DNA of 64,000 nucleotides from Intestinimonas timonensis (GCF_900626145.1 NZ_LR130816.1:476264-540263), one strand, 5' to 3'; shown: positions 45,369-54,172, counted from the stretch's first letter. Notes: a model not told the origin generated them from the sequence alone. Made by a program: numbers and translations.

Positions 45369-46265
45369 TTGGCTTATCAACCGAAACGCTACCGGCGGAA
45401 GAAACGGCGCACCGCAGTGCCCCGTCTGCCCGTCGCCGTGCTGCTCCTGGTATTGCTGCTGGCCGGAAGCTGGTCGGTGCTGTCCGCCCATGTGAGCGCT
45501 CGTCATGATACCGATGATCTGCCCCGACAGAAGGCAGAGAGACAGGAGACTGCGGTCCCTGTGGAGACTACTGATGTGACCGTGACACCTCCCCCTGAGG
45601 AGACTGTCACCGTCCCTGAGGAGACGGAAGCCGTCCAGGGCTATGACTATACCGCCCCCGTACCCCAGGGGGAGCGGGTGGAAAACGACTGGTTTGAGGA
45701 CGCCGCCTTTTTGGGGGATTCTCTCACCGACGGCCTGCTGCTGTACAGCGACATCCGGGGAGCTGCCAACCTCTCTTATAAGGGCCTCACCGTTCAGTCC
45801 GTCCGCACCGATCAGGTGATCCGGGTGGACGGAGGGAAATATACCCCTCTGGAGGCCCTGGGGCAGAAGACCTACGGTAAGGTTTACATCCTGCTGGGCA
45901 TCAACGAGCTGGGCTGGTACAACGGCCAGCGGTTCTACGACTGCTATGCCCAGCTCATTGATCTGGTCCGGGAGGCCCAGCCCAACGCCCAGATCTACCT
46001 CCAGACCCTGCTGCCGGTGACGGCGGAGAAGTCGGAGAGCCACGAGTGGCTGAAAAACGAGAAGATCGCCGTCTACAACGACCTCATCGCCCAGCTGGCC
46101 GAGGAGAAGGAGGTCTATCTGGTGGACGCCCACGCCGCCCTGGCCGACGAGAACGGCGTGCTGCCGGCGGATGAGAGCACCGACGGCGTCCACCTCACCA
46201 AGAGCGGCTATCAATGCTGGGCCGACTACCTCCGGACCCACACCGTGGCGCCGGAAGAACCATAA
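45369..46265 (+). CDS. secreted SGNH/GDSL hydrolase
   Basis: A 298-residue protein with a cytosolic Arg/Lys-rich start (KRYRRKKRR), one membrane helix or signal anchor (residues 20-40), a Thr/Glu/Pro spacer (VTVTPPPEETVTVPEET) and an SGNH hydrolase domain: block I FLGDSLTDG with nucleophile Ser, block III GINELGW (GxND variant), block V DGVHLT. It should act outside the membrane, probably as an esterase or O-acyl transferase/esterase on cell-wall or surface glycan. TTG 45369 is 7 nt after AAGGAGGGG; open sequence upstream is repeat. It directly precedes a SigV/RsiV-type pair. Confidence 0.88.
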   Translation: MAYQPKRYRRKKRRTAVPRLPVAVLLLVLLLAGSWSVLSAHVSARHDTDDLPRQKAERQETAVPVETTDVTVTPPPEETVTVPEETEAVQGYDYTAPVPQGERVENDWFEDAAFLGDSLTDGLLLYSDIRGAANLSYKGLTVQSVRTDQVIRVDGGKYTPLEALGQKTYGKVYILLGINELGWYNGQRFYDCYAQLIDLVREAQPNAQIYLQTLLPVTAEKSESHEWLKNEKIAVYNDLIAQLAEEKEVYLVDAHAALADENGVLPADESTDGVHLTKSGYQCWADYLRTHTVAPEEP

Positions 46266-46286
46266 CGGAAGGAAGCTGCCGTCCCC

Positions 46287-46793
46287 TTGAGACAGAACGT
46301 CCCGGACAACCGCCAGCTGCTGGTGGAGCATATTCTCGACGGACAGACGGATTTTTACCGCCTGGCGATGAGCTATGTCAAAAATCGGGACGCGGCCCTG
46401 GATGTGGTGCAGGAGGCCATCGTGAAGGCCCTCAGCAAGGTGGACACCGTCCGGGAGCCGGCCTATCTCAAAACCTGGTTCTACCGCATCCTCATCAACG
46501 AGGCCATGAACTACTTCCGGCGGAACCGGAACCTGGTTTCCCTGGAGGACGTGATGGTGGACCGGGCGGAGGAGCCCAGGGACCCGGGGGAGCGTCTGGA
46601 CCTCTACGATGCCATCGACCGGCTGTCCTTCCCGGAACAGACCGTTGTCAAGCTGCGCTACTTTGAGGATATGAAGCTGGAGGAGATCGCCCAGGCCACC
46701 GGGGCCAACCTGAACACAGTGAAGTCCCGGCTCTACAAGGCCATCCGAAAGCTCAAGGACATGACTGGAGAGGAGATCGACTATGCACCCTGA
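46287..46793 (+). CDS. ECF RNA polymerase sigma factor (SigV-like)
   Basis: A 168-residue ECF sigma factor. Region 2 (FYRLAMSYVKNRDAALDVVQEAIVKAL ... WFYRILINEAMNYFRR) and region 4 (LSFPEQTVVKLRYFEDMKLEEIAQATGANLNTVKSRLYKAIRKLK) are complete. TTG 46287 with GGAAGGAAG upstream is the best start. The next gene, overlapping by 11 bp, encodes an RsiV-type anti-sigma factor, so the pair resembles SigV-RsiV, which in Bacillus and enterococci responds to lysozyme. Target genes likely include itself. Confidence 0.93.
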   Translation: MRQNVPDNRQLLVEHILDGQTDFYRLAMSYVKNRDAALDVVQEAIVKALSKVDTVREPAYLKTWFYRILINEAMNYFRRNRNLVSLEDVMVDRAEEPRDPGERLDLYDAIDRLSFPEQTVVKLRYFEDMKLEEIAQATGANLNTVKSRLYKAIRKLKDMTGEEIDYAP

Positions 46794-47637
46794 AATGGAA
46801 CGAGCCAAAGCACGCTATCACCAGCAGGAAGTGCCGGAGGAGCTCTCTCTGACGGTACGGGCCGCCATCCGCGAGGGGAACCAGCGGCGGAAGAGACGCC
46901 AGACCCTGCGCAGGAGCCTGGCCACCGCCCTGGCCAGCTGTGCCTGCTTCGTGCTGCTGGTCAACGGCAGTCCCAGCTTTGCACAGGCGGTGTATGAGGT
47001 GCCGGTGCTGGGCAGCCTGGCGAAGATCTTTACCGTTACCGAATATACCATCAACGACGATGAGCGGGTCATCGACGTGCGCCTCCCCGCCCTGGAGAAC
47101 ACCGGCCACACTGAGCTGGAGCAGAAGATCAACCAGGAGATCTCCACCCGCGTCCAGGACGTCATCGACGAGGCCGAGGCCCGGGCCAGGGAGACCAAGG
47201 AGGCCTATGTGGCCACCGGCGGCGATCCCGACGACCATATGCCGGTCATCATCGATGTGGACTACGAGGTCAAGTGCCAGAACGACCAGTACCTCTCCTT
47301 TGTGATCAACAAGACCGAGACCAGAGCCAGCGCCTACACCGAGTTCTACACCTATAACATTGACCTGGAGACCGGCAAGGAGCTTACCCTGCGGGACCTG
47401 CTGGGACCCAACTGGATGGAAACGGTCAACACCCAGGTGGCCGAGCAGATCGAGGAGCGCTCCAAAGACCCGGACAACGTCTTTTGGACCGCCGAGCAGG
47501 GCGGCTTCCAGGGCATCGAGGAGGATCAGCCCTTCTACCTCAACGAGGATGGCCTCCCCGTGGTGGTCTTTGAGAAATACGAGCTGGGCCCTGGTTCCAT
47601 GGGCAATCAGGAGTTTGTCATCCAGACGGGTGACTGA
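46783..47637 (+). CDS. RsiV-type membrane anti-sigma factor (DUF4163/DUF3298)
   Basis: A 284-residue single-pass membrane protein. A cytosolic N-terminus of about 45 residues (HPEMERAKARYHQQEVPEELS) would bind the sigma factor; one helix (SLATALASCACFVLLVNG) follows; the outside part contains DUF4163 (DVDYEVKCQNDQYLSFVINK) and DUF3298 (LETGKELTLRDLL, PFYLNEDGLPVVVFEKYELGPG), as in RsiV and the PdaC family. RsiV binds lysozyme directly, which exposes it to signal peptidase. Overlap with the sigma gene supports coupling. Confidence 0.9.
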   Translation: MHPEMERAKARYHQQEVPEELSLTVRAAIREGNQRRKRRQTLRRSLATALASCACFVLLVNGSPSFAQAVYEVPVLGSLAKIFTVTEYTINDDERVIDVRLPALENTGHTELEQKINQEISTRVQDVIDEAEARARETKEAYVATGGDPDDHMPVIIDVDYEVKCQNDQYLSFVINKTETRASAYTEFYTYNIDLETGKELTLRDLLGPNWMETVNTQVAEQIEERSKDPDNVFWTAEQGGFQGIEEDQPFYLNEDGLPVVVFEKYELGPGSMGNQEFVIQTGD

Positions 47638-47660
47638 TCATATACGTCTGCCTCCAACAG

Positions 47661-47708
47661 CCGGACGGGCGGATACGGTGCTTCCGTATCCGCCCGTCCG
47701 GTCTTTTT
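47661..47708 (+). terminator. terminator of the sigma/anti-sigma operon
   Basis: An 18-bp perfect stem starting CCGGACGGGCGG, loop TGCTT, then TCTTTTT. The following 220 bp to the next gene is AT-rich with no clear promoter. Confidence 0.94.
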
Positions 47709-47928
47709 ATCGTGAGATCGTGCAAAGGTTAAAAATGGGAATGCCTAGATTTTATGGGAACTGGATGCAATTTACAGGCCAAAATTCATCATTTTATACA
47801 AAAATATTTTTTAAAATACCGGCAAAAATGATTGATTTTCACAATGCAAAGTGGTAGCCTTTAAGTGTAAGGGCCGGTGTTACCGGAAACCCAGATCTGA
47901 GCAAGCTTGTGAAAGGAGCAGGGTAAAA

Positions 47929-48723
47929 ATGGAACTGAAGAAGCTGATCTACACCGTGGAAGACGGCATCGCGGTTATCACCATGGACTACCTGAAGAAC
48001 CTCAACGCCATTGATGAGCAGATGGCGGACGAGCTCCAGTATGTGGTGGACGCGGCGGAGCAGGACCCGGCGGTACGGGTGGTCGTACTCAAGGGCAGCA
48101 AGAAGGCCTTTTCCGCAGGCGGGGACATCGGCTACTTCTATCAGCTGATCCAGGCTGGCGGCGAGGTCAATATGGACGGGCTCATCAGCAAGGTGGGCGG
48201 CGTGGCCGACGGCATCAAGCGCATGAGCAAGATGGTCATCACCTCGGTGTGCGGCGCCGCGGCGGGTGCTGGTGTGAGTCTGGCCTTGGCCGGCGACTTC
48301 ATGATCTGCGCCGACAACGCCAAATTCATCCTGGCATTTGTAAACCTGGGCCTGGTGCCCGATACCGGCGCCACCTATCTGCTGGCCAAGAGCATCGGCA
48401 CCGCCCGCACCATGGAGCTGGCGGCCACCGGACGGCCCGTGGATGCCCAGGAGGCTAAGGCGCTGGGCCTGGCCTACAAGGTGACCACTGTGGATGAACT
48501 GGACGAGGTGACCATGGCCTTTGCGAAAAAGCTGGCCGCGGGTCCCCTTGTCTCGTACAAAAACATCAAAAAGCAGCTCTACGACGCCAGTTACAGCGAC
48601 TACAAGCAGTGGCTGGCCGAGACTGAGGTGCCCACCCAGCGGGAGTGCGCCGCCTCCATGGACTTCCAGGAGGGTTGCAAGGCATTTATGGAGAAGCGCA
48701 AGGCCCAGTTCCAGGGGAAGTGA
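47929..48723 (+). CDS. enoyl-CoA hydratase/isomerase family protein
   Basis: A 264-residue crotonase-fold protein: FSAGGDIGYFYQL (oxyanion-hole region), CGAAAGAGVSLALAGDFMICADNAKFILAFVNLGLVPDTGATYLL. The oxyanion glycines are kept, but the first acid of a true hydratase (Glu in GxxGGGxE) is replaced by Gly-Ala-Gly-Val, while the position in LGLVPD holds Val-Pro-Asp as in isomerase-like members, so an isomerase or other CoA reaction is possible. AAAGGAG precedes ATG 47929. It is followed by both subunits of a CoA-transferase; together they suggest breakdown of an unsaturated acid through its CoA ester. Confidence 0.88.
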   Translation: MELKKLIYTVEDGIAVITMDYLKNLNAIDEQMADELQYVVDAAEQDPAVRVVVLKGSKKAFSAGGDIGYFYQLIQAGGEVNMDGLISKVGGVADGIKRMSKMVITSVCGAAAGAGVSLALAGDFMICADNAKFILAFVNLGLVPDTGATYLLAKSIGTARTMELAATGRPVDAQEAKALGLAYKVTTVDELDEVTMAFAKKLAAGPLVSYKNIKKQLYDASYSDYKQWLAETEVPTQRECAASMDFQEGCKAFMEKRKAQFQGK

Positions 48724-48760
48724 TACACAGGCGAATTACGCCGAACACCCATAAGGAAAG

Positions 48761-49516
48761 GTGGCAAAGGATTTGAAATCAAAGATCGTGACCCGTGAGG
48801 AGGCCGTGGCCGGCATCCATGACGGCCAGGTCATCATGTTTGGAGACTGGCACGGAGAATTCTCCGCCGAGAAGCTCATCACCGAGATGCTGAAGAAGGG
48901 CGTCAAGGACATCGACGCCATCGCCGTGTCCGGCGGCATGCCGGACCAGGGCCTGGGCCGGCTCATCCACGAGCACCGGGTCAGAAGTCTCATCACCACC
49001 CATATTGGCCTCAATCCGGAGGCCAGAGACCAGATGTTCGCCGGGGAGCTGGACATTGAATTCGTGCCCCAGGGCACCTTTGCCGAGCGCATCCGCTGCG
49101 GCGGGGCCGGTCTGGGCGGCTGCCTCACCCCCACCGGACTCGGTACCGATGTGGAAAAGGGTAAGCAGAAGCTGACCATCAACGGTAAGGAATACCTGCT
49201 GGAGCTGCCCCTCCACGCCGACGTGGCCCTCATCAAGGCCACCAAGGCGGACCGGGCGGGCAACCTGAATTTCCGGCTCATCAGCCGGGCCACCAACAGC
49301 TACATGGCCCTGGCGGCCGATCTGGTCATCGCCGAGGTGGAGGAGCTGGTAGAGGTGGGCGAGCTGGGTCCCGATGATATCGACGTGCCCGCGCCCATTG
49401 TGGACATGGTGTATGTGCGTACGGGAGAGAAGAAGCCCTTCTGCCCCATGTGGCAGCGGGCGAAGGCCAAGGCAGAAGCCAAGGCGCGGGAAGCGGCGGA
49501 AGGAGGCAGCAAGTAA
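48761..49516 (+). CDS. CoA-transferase subunit A (AtoD/GctA type)
   Basis: A 251-residue alpha subunit of a family I CoA-transferase: VIMFGDWHGEFSAEKLI, RIRCGGAGLGGCLTPTGLGT and KADRAGNLNF are typical. It exchanges CoA between acids such as acetate, butyrate, acetoacetate or glutaconate. Start taken as GTG 48761 after AAGGAAAG; a TTG at 48773 is possible. The extended Lys/Glu/Ala C-terminus (RAKAKAEAKAREAAEGG) is charged and probably disordered. Its stop overlaps the subunit B start by one base. The enoyl-CoA gene upstream makes butyryl/crotonyl-type substrates plausible, but the acid pair is not determined. Confidence 0.93.
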   Translation: MAKDLKSKIVTREEAVAGIHDGQVIMFGDWHGEFSAEKLITEMLKKGVKDIDAIAVSGGMPDQGLGRLIHEHRVRSLITTHIGLNPEARDQMFAGELDIEFVPQGTFAERIRCGGAGLGGCLTPTGLGTDVEKGKQKLTINGKEYLLELPLHADVALIKATKADRAGNLNFRLISRATNSYMALAADLVIAEVEELVEVGELGPDDIDVPAPIVDMVYVRTGEKKPFCPMWQRAKAKAEAKAREAAEGGSK

Positions 49517-50175
49517 TGGGAGCTCTCACCGGACGGGCGTTGATCGCGTCTCGCTGCGCGAAATTTTTCAAAGACGGTGATTTTGTCAATCTGGGCATCG
49601 GGCTGCCCCTGATGTGCGTCAACTACCTGCCGGAGGGGGTCGACCTCTGGCTGGAGGCCGAGATCGGCATCGTGGGCTGCGGCAGCTCTCCCTCCTGGAA
49701 CGACGCCGACCCTGACCTCATCGACGCCGGCGGCCAGCCGGCCTCGGTCATTCCCGGTGGCAGCGTCTGTGACCACGCCACCTCCTTTGCCTACATCCGG
49801 GGCGGCCATATCGACGCGGCGGTGCTGGGCACCCTTGAGGTGGACCAGCACGGCAACATCGCCAACTGGACCATCCCCGGCAAGCTGGTGCCCGGCATGG
49901 GCGGTGCCATGGACCTGTGCTCCGGCGTGAAGAAGATCGTGGTGGCTACCGACCACTGCGAGAAGAACGGTAAGTCCAAGATCCTCAAGCAGTGCACCCT
50001 GCCGCTGACCGGCGCCCGCTGCGTCACCGACATCGTCACTGAGCGGTGCTATTTTGAGGTGACCCCGGAAGGGCTGGTGCTTCGGGAGCTGGCCCCCGGC
50101 TACACCGTGGAGGATATCAAGGCCTGTACCGAGGCCGACTTCCTGGTGCCAGACGAGATCGGCGTCATGGAGTGA
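49516..50175 (+). CDS. CoA-transferase subunit B (AtoA/GctB type)
   Basis: A 219-residue beta subunit carrying the catalytic glutamate region (WLEAEIGIVGCGSSP, in the place of the SENG motif) and GGHIDAAVLGTLEVDQHGNIANW, PGMGGAMDL. The glutamate forms the gamma-glutamyl-CoA intermediate. It starts at ATG 49516 (TAATG overlap with subunit A) with GGAAGGAGG upstream. With subunit A it forms a complete heteromeric enzyme. Last gene of the unit before a bidirectional terminator shared with obgE. Confidence 0.93.
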   Translation: MGALTGRALIASRCAKFFKDGDFVNLGIGLPLMCVNYLPEGVDLWLEAEIGIVGCGSSPSWNDADPDLIDAGGQPASVIPGGSVCDHATSFAYIRGGHIDAAVLGTLEVDQHGNIANWTIPGKLVPGMGGAMDLCSGVKKIVVATDHCEKNGKSKILKQCTLPLTGARCVTDIVTERCYFEVTPEGLVLRELAPGYTVEDIKACTEADFLVPDEIGVME

Positions 50176-50208
50176 CAGCCCCCCTCCTGCGGTCAGCCAC
50201 AAAGACAA

Positions 50209-50238
50209 AAAACGGAGCGCCGAAAGGCGCTCCGTTTT
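50209..50238. terminator. bidirectional terminator between CoA-transferase and obgE
   Basis: AAAACGGAGCGCC-GAAA-GGCGCTCCGTTTT; A-run and T-run serve both convergent transcripts. Confidence 0.93.
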
Positions 50239-50239
50239 G

Positions 50240-51517
50240 TTATTTCTGGTATTCAAATTCCAGATTGTAGAGGCACACGGTGTCGCCGTCCTGGACGCCC
50301 ATGGCCTCCATCCGCTGGAAGAGGCCGGACTCCCGCAGGACCCGGTCGAACCAGTTCCGGGACTCGATGTCGCCGAAGTTGACGTTGGCCATGAGCCGCT
50401 GGAGCCAGGGCCCGTCCACCATCCACACGTCGTCCACCTTCTCGATGGTGACGTCGCCGCTGGTGTCCAGCTCCGGGGGAGCGGGGACGTAGTCGGGCTC
50501 GTACACCGTGATGGGGGGCAACTGGGACAGCAGCCCGGCGGCGTGGCGCATGAGGGCGTCCACGCCCTGGTGGGTGGCAGCGGAGAGCTCAAAGAAGGTG
50601 AGCCCCTTGGCCTCCACATGGGCCTTCAGCTTCTCCAGCAGGGACCGGTCCTCAGCGATGTCGGCCTTGTTGCCGGCCACCAGCATGGGCCGCTCCGCCA
50701 GCTGGGGGCTGTACTGGGCCAGCTCGGCGTTGATGGCCTCAAAGTCCTCCACCGGGTCCCGGCCCTCCCGGCCGGACACGTCCACGATGTGGATAAGCAG
50801 CCGGCAGCGGTCGATGTGCCGGAGGAAGTCGTGGCCCAGACCGGCGCCCTCGCTGGCCCCCTCAATGATGCCGGGGATGTCGGCCATGACGAAGGAGACG
50901 CCCTCGTCCACGTAGACCACGCCCAGGTTGGGGAAGAGGGTGGTGAAGTGGTAGTCGGCGATCTTAGGCCGGGCCATGGAGACCACAGAGAGCAGGGTGG
51001 ACTTGCCCACGTTGGGGAAGCCCACCAGGCCCACGTCGGCCAGCAGCTTCAGCTCCAGGATGACCTCCCGCTCCTGGCCGGGCAGGCCGGCCTTGGCGAA
51101 GTTGGGCACCTGGCGGGTGGGGGTGGCGAAGTGCTTGTTGCCCCAGCCGCCGTTGCCGCCCCGGCAGAGGACGAAAGGCTCGGTGGTGGACATGTCGGCA
51201 ATGATCTGGCGGCTCTCGGCGTCCCGGACCACGGTGCCCAGGGGGACCTTGATGACCATGTCCTCTCCGTCCTTGCCCGAGCAGCGCTTGCCGGTGCCGT
51301 CCATGCCGTTGCCGGCCACATACTTGCGCTTGTAGCGGAAGTCCATCAGGGTGGACATGTGGGGGTCCACCTGGAGGATCACATCGCCGCCCCGGCCGCC
51401 GTCACCGCCGTCGGGGCCGCCGGCGGCCACATACTTCTCCCGGTGGAAGGCCACGGCGCCGTTGCCCCCCTTGCCGGACTTTACCGTGATCTTCGCGGTA
51501 TCCACAAATGCTGGCAT
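50240..51517 (-). CDS. obgE: GTPase Obg
   Basis: A 425-residue Obg GTPase. N-terminal glycine-rich Obg fold (GKGGNGAVAFHREKYVAAGG), central G domain with G1 GFPNVGKST, switch region TTLFPNLGVV, G3 DIPGIIEGA, G4 NKAD, and a C-terminal OCT domain (about residues 350-425). It binds the 50S ribosome and links growth, stress and ribosome assembly. ATG 51517 follows CAGGAGG; the longer frame upstream runs through hairpin repeats and is not coding. Placed beside rpmA-prp-rplU as in many Firmicutes, but separated by a terminator and a hairpin-rich gap. Confidence 0.97.
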   Translation of the reverse strand: MPAFVDTAKITVKSGKGGNGAVAFHREKYVAAGGPDGGDGGRGGDVILQVDPHMSTLMDFRYKRKYVAGNGMDGTGKRCSGKDGEDMVIKVPLGTVVRDAESRQIIADMSTTEPFVLCRGGNGGWGNKHFATPTRQVPNFAKAGLPGQEREVILELKLLADVGLVGFPNVGKSTLLSVVSMARPKIADYHFTTLFPNLGVVYVDEGVSFVMADIPGIIEGASEGAGLGHDFLRHIDRCRLLIHIVDVSGREGRDPVEDFEAINAELAQYSPQLAERPMLVAGNKADIAEDRSLLEKLKAHVEAKGLTFFELSAATHQGVDALMRHAAGLLSQLPPITVYEPDYVPAPPELDTSGDVTIEKVDDVWMVDGPWLQRLMANVNFGDIESRNWFDRVLRESGLFQRMEAMGVQDGDTVCLYNLEFEYQK

Positions 51518-51534
51518 AGACAGCACCTCCTGTT

Positions 51535-51690
51535 TCTCAAAAATGCAGGCATTTTTTCGATGGGATGCAGACCGCTGCGTCGCACGCGCAAAGCGCGCAC
51601 GCTTGCGGTCTGAGCAGTGTTTTTTCCGACGCACATGTCGCCGGAAAAAACGGATTTTATTTTCTTTCGCCGCCTGCGGGCGGCGAAACT
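51535..51690. repeat. hairpin-rich gap upstream of obgE
   Basis: Four inverted repeats in about 150 bp: AAAATGC-AG-GCATTTT near the obgE ribosome site; CAGACCGC (51568-51575) with GCGGTCTG (51605-51612); GTTTTTTCCG/CGGAAAAAAC (51619-51651); TTTCGCCGCC-TGCG-GGCGGCGAAA (51665-51688). The last has the same TTTCGCCG core as the tandem repeat after proS. No gene. May be mRNA leader structure of obgE or another degenerate member of the hairpin repeat family. Confidence 0.6.
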
Positions 51691-51744
51691 CTGCCGAGGG
51701 CTTTCTGGAGCGCGAAAATATATACGGCAGACTGATGTGAAGAG

Positions 51745-51784
51745 AAAAAACGCCCCGAACAGAGGATACCCTGTCCGAGGCGTT
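51745..51784 (-). terminator. rpmA terminator
   Basis: On the minus strand AACGCCTCGGACAG, 8-nt loop, CTGTTCGGGGCGTT, then a T-run; two G-T pairs in the stem. Confidence 0.8.
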
Positions 51785-51796
51785 ATGATGCTCAAG

Positions 51797-52081
51797 TTAC
51801 TGAGCGATCTCCACGATGGAGACCTGCTTGCGGTCCTTACCCAGACGCTCGAACTTGACCTTGCCGTCCTTGAGGGCGAACAGGGTGTCGTCGCTGCCCT
51901 TGCCCACGTTCACACCGGGGTGGATGTGGGTGCCGCGCTGACGCACCAGGATGTTGCCGGCCAGGACGAACTGACCGTCGCCCCGCTTCACGCCCAGACG
52001 CTTGGACTCGGAGTCACGGCCGTTCCGGGTGGAGCCGACGCCCTTCTTGTGAGCGAAGAACTGAAGACCGATCTTCAGCAT
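51797..52081 (-). CDS. rpmA: 50S ribosomal protein L27
   Basis: A 94-residue L27. The N-terminus [17 protein letters not shown] shows the Firmicutes-type extension; cleavage after the FF-A site by Prp yields the mature AHKKG start that reaches the peptidyl-transferase centre. The rest ([38 protein letters not shown]) is typical. Last gene of the rplU-prp-rpmA transcript. Confidence 0.99.
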   Translation of the reverse strand: MLKIGLQFFAHKKGVGSTRNGRDSESKRLGVKRGDGQFVLAGNILVRQRGTHIHPGVNVGKGSDDTLFALKDGKVKFERLGKDRKQVSIVEIAQ

Positions 52082-52085
52082 GGTG

Positions 52086-52421
52086 TTACACCTCCATGTC
52101 GTAAACGATGATGTTGTCGGGATATTCCTCCCTCAGGTCGGTGAAGTAGACCATCATGGCCGTCAGAAGAGTCTGACAGGTGCTCTCGTTGGTCTGCCCC
52201 AATCCGCCGGGGAGCTTGAGGGTGATGGAGGCATCCTTTTCCCGCACCTTCACCGCGGCCTCAAGGCCGAGGATGTCGTTAACGGCGCACTCGATGAGCC
52301 GTACGGCACTGGTGACGGCGGCGCAGAGGATATCCTCCCCCTGGGAGGCCAGTCCGCTGTGACCCTTGACTTCAAAGCCGGTCAGGCGGCTGCCCTCCGT
52401 AAAAAAAGTAACCTCGATCAT
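52086..52421 (-). CDS. prp: ribosomal-processing cysteine protease Prp
   Basis: A 111-residue YsxB/Prp protease. Catalytic pair: H21 in KGHSG and C33 in [12 protein letters not shown]. It cuts the N-terminal extension off L27, which is encoded 4 bp downstream; the conserved order L21-Prp-L27 is kept. Confidence 0.97.
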   Translation of the reverse strand: MIEVTFFTEGSRLTGFEVKGHSGLASQGEDILCAAVTSAVRLIECAVNDILGLEAAVKVREKDASITLKLPGGLGQTNESTCQTLLTAMMVYFTDLREEYPDNIIVYDMEV

Positions 52422-52441
52422 AGGTCCGGAAAGAGGGAGGC

Positions 52442-52753
52442 TCAGGCCTCGATCTTGCCGATGGTGACCTTGGTGTAGGGCTGACGGTGGCCCTGCTTGC
52501 GGCGGTAGCCCTTCTTGGGCTTGTACTTGAAGACGATGACCTTCTTGCCCTTGCCGTTCTTCACCACGGAAGCGGTGACCTTGGCGCCGTCCACCACGGG
52601 AGCGCCGAAGGTGGTCTTGTCGCCGTCCAGCACAGCCAGGACCTTATCGAAGGTCACGGTGTCGCCGGCCTCGACGGGAAGCTTCTCGATGAAGAGGGTA
52701 TCACCCTCGGCCACCTTGTACTGCTTGCCGCCGGTCTCAATGATCGCGTGCAT
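52442..52753 (-). CDS. rplU: 50S ribosomal protein L21
   Basis: A 103-residue L21 starting [14 protein letters not shown] and ending in the conserved [17 protein letters not shown] block. AAGGAG lies before ATG 52753. It is the first gene of the operon and is preceded by a 230-nt structured leader from a consensus promoter. The longer open frame upstream is leader RNA. Confidence 0.98.
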   Translation of the reverse strand: MHAIIETGGKQYKVAEGDTLFIEKLPVEAGDTVTFDKVLAVLDGDKTTFGAPVVDGAKVTASVVKNGKGKKVIVFKYKPKKGYRRKQGHRQPYTKVTIGKIEA

Positions 52754-52983
52754 TCTGTTTTTCACTCCTTCATTACGGGCTCGCTGTCGGGGGTGGAAAG
52801 AAGCGCGGAGAAGCCGGGAGCAGGCGGGCAAGACCTGGAGCGGAGCAAACGGACCGCAGGTCCTGTGGGACCGGAGGCCGGCTTGCGCAGTCGCAGGGGC
52901 TTGGACGCCGTCGCGGAGGCTTCGCAGCGTGACAGTGAAGTAGCGCTGAGCGCTCTCTCACTTTCGTACCCAGTCAAAGCGGC
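52754..52983 (-). ncRNA. long 5' leader of the rplU operon (candidate L21 leader)
   Basis: The transcript from the promoter at 53018-52990 would have about 230 nt before rplU. It is GC-rich with several inverted repeats, such as GAGCGCTCAGCGCT near the 5' end and GGTCCCACAGGACC/CGGTCC around 52850-52870. L21 leaders with autoregulatory structure are known in Firmicutes; match to that family is by position only. No open frame here is convincing. Confidence 0.5.
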
Positions 52984-52989
52984 TATAAT

Positions 52990-53018
52990 AGTATATCAGT
53001 GCCTATGGTGCTTGTCAA
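52990..53018 (-). promoter_or_regulatory. promoter of the rplU-prp-rpmA operon
   Basis: On the minus strand TTGACA (53018-53013), 17-nt spacer, TATACT (52995-52990). Confidence 0.9.
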
Positions 53019-53074
53019 TGGATTTCTGCCCTAATTTCTCCCTTTTTTCACAATAAAAACGGGGAAAAAGCCGG

Positions 53075-54172
53075 TCAGGGTTCGGCCAGCCGCCCCTGAT
53101 ACCAGCCGGTGGAGCCGTTCTTCTTCACCAGAGCGCCCCGGGAGGTCTCCTCCACTACGGAGAGAAGGTCGCCGGGGGCAACGGGGAGACGGTAGTCGGT
53201 GGAGTCCAGACACCACCACTGCCCATCCCGGCACCGCAGGTACTTGGTGAGCACCCACAGTGTCTGCCCTGTGCTCAGGTGGCGGCACAGGGAAAACTCC
53301 TCCCCCCGCTCCAGCACCTCCACGGCGTGGTCGCTCCAGGAGATGGTGAAGGGATCGGCGCTGGCCGCCTGGCCGTCCAGGGCCCGGCGGACGGGTAGGT
53401 CATCGTAGGAGCACCAGGTGATGTCCTCACCCTCCCGGGGGAGGATGAGGGCGTTGAGCTGGCCGTCGGCCTGAAGGACGCAGCCGCCATCGATGCTGAT
53501 GATCTTTCGGTCCCGGCAGACCAGGGGCTCACAGCAGGGGTGCCCGGTGCGGTAGAGGGTCACCGGCCAGTGCCCCACCACGCAGTAATAGGGGAAGGAA
53601 TGGCCCTGGGAGAGGAAGTCGTCGTTTTTCATGCACTTCCAGGCGTCCAGCTCCTCCATGTGATCGTAGGAGGGGACGCCGCCGTGGACGAAGACATAGC
53701 CCGGGGCGGTGAGGATGGTGGGCAGGCTCCGGAGGAAGTCCAGCTCGGGGGCGAACTGCTCCCGCAGGACGACCCGCAGGGCGGGCAGGTCCTCGGGGGA
53801 GGACACGGGCGCGCCGATCTCCATGGCCATCTGAGTGATGAGGGAGCGCTCCTTCCACACGCTCAGGTAGTAGCGGAAGAAGTCCCGGCCCAGGCCGGCG
53901 TTCTGGTCCACGAAGTCCACCGCCAGATTGTCGCAGTTGCCACACAGGGCGTGGACGGTGTGGGTCTGGGAGAGCTCCATGACATAGCGCAGGGTGGCCA
54001 GGCTGTCGGGACCCTTTTCGATGAGGTCGCCCACCAGCACCAGGGCGTCATCGGGGGTAAAGCCCACCTTGTCCAGCAGGCCCTTCAGCCAGGGCAGGTT
54101 TCCGTGGACGTCGCTGACCGCCAGCAGCCGTCCGTTGGTGGGAAAGGGGATGGGGCGGACCACCGCCTTCAT
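53075..54172 (-). CDS. calcineurin-like metallophosphoesterase
   Basis: A 365-residue protein with a phosphoesterase domain (residues 1-240): DVHGN, GDLIEKGP, GNCDN, VHGG and GHWP supply the two-metal site, in the style of PrpE/ApaH or PPP-type serine/threonine phosphatases. Residues 250-310 and an SH3-like C-terminus (LPVAPGDLLSVVEETSRGALVKKNGSTGWYQG) are additional. Substrate (phosphoprotein or dinucleotide) is not clear. It is the last gene of the DUF1836-degV-prmA unit, 35 bp after prmA. Confidence 0.88.
   Translation of the reverse strand: MKAVVRPIPFPTNGRLLAVSDVHGNLPWLKGLLDKVGFTPDDALVLVGDLIEKGPDSLATLRYVMELSQTHTVHALCGNCDNLAVDFVDQNAGLGRDFFRYYLSVWKERSLITQMAMEIGAPVSSPEDLPALRVVLREQFAPELDFLRSLPTILTAPGYVFVHGGVPSYDHMEELDAWKCMKNDDFLSQGHSFPYYCVVGHWPVTLYRTGHPCCEPLVCRDRKIISIDGGCVLQADGQLNALILPREGEDITWCSYDDLPVRRALDGQAASADPFTISWSDHAVEVLERGEEFSLCRHLSTGQTLWVLTKYLRCRDGQWWCLDSTDYRLPVAPGDLLSVVEETSRGALVKKNGSTGWYQGRLAEP

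Noticed and set aside
52754..52831. Extended start for L21 at 52831
   Set aside because: The added residues are translated leader sequence. L21 families start at [11 protein letters not shown], and AAGGAG lies just before ATG 52753.
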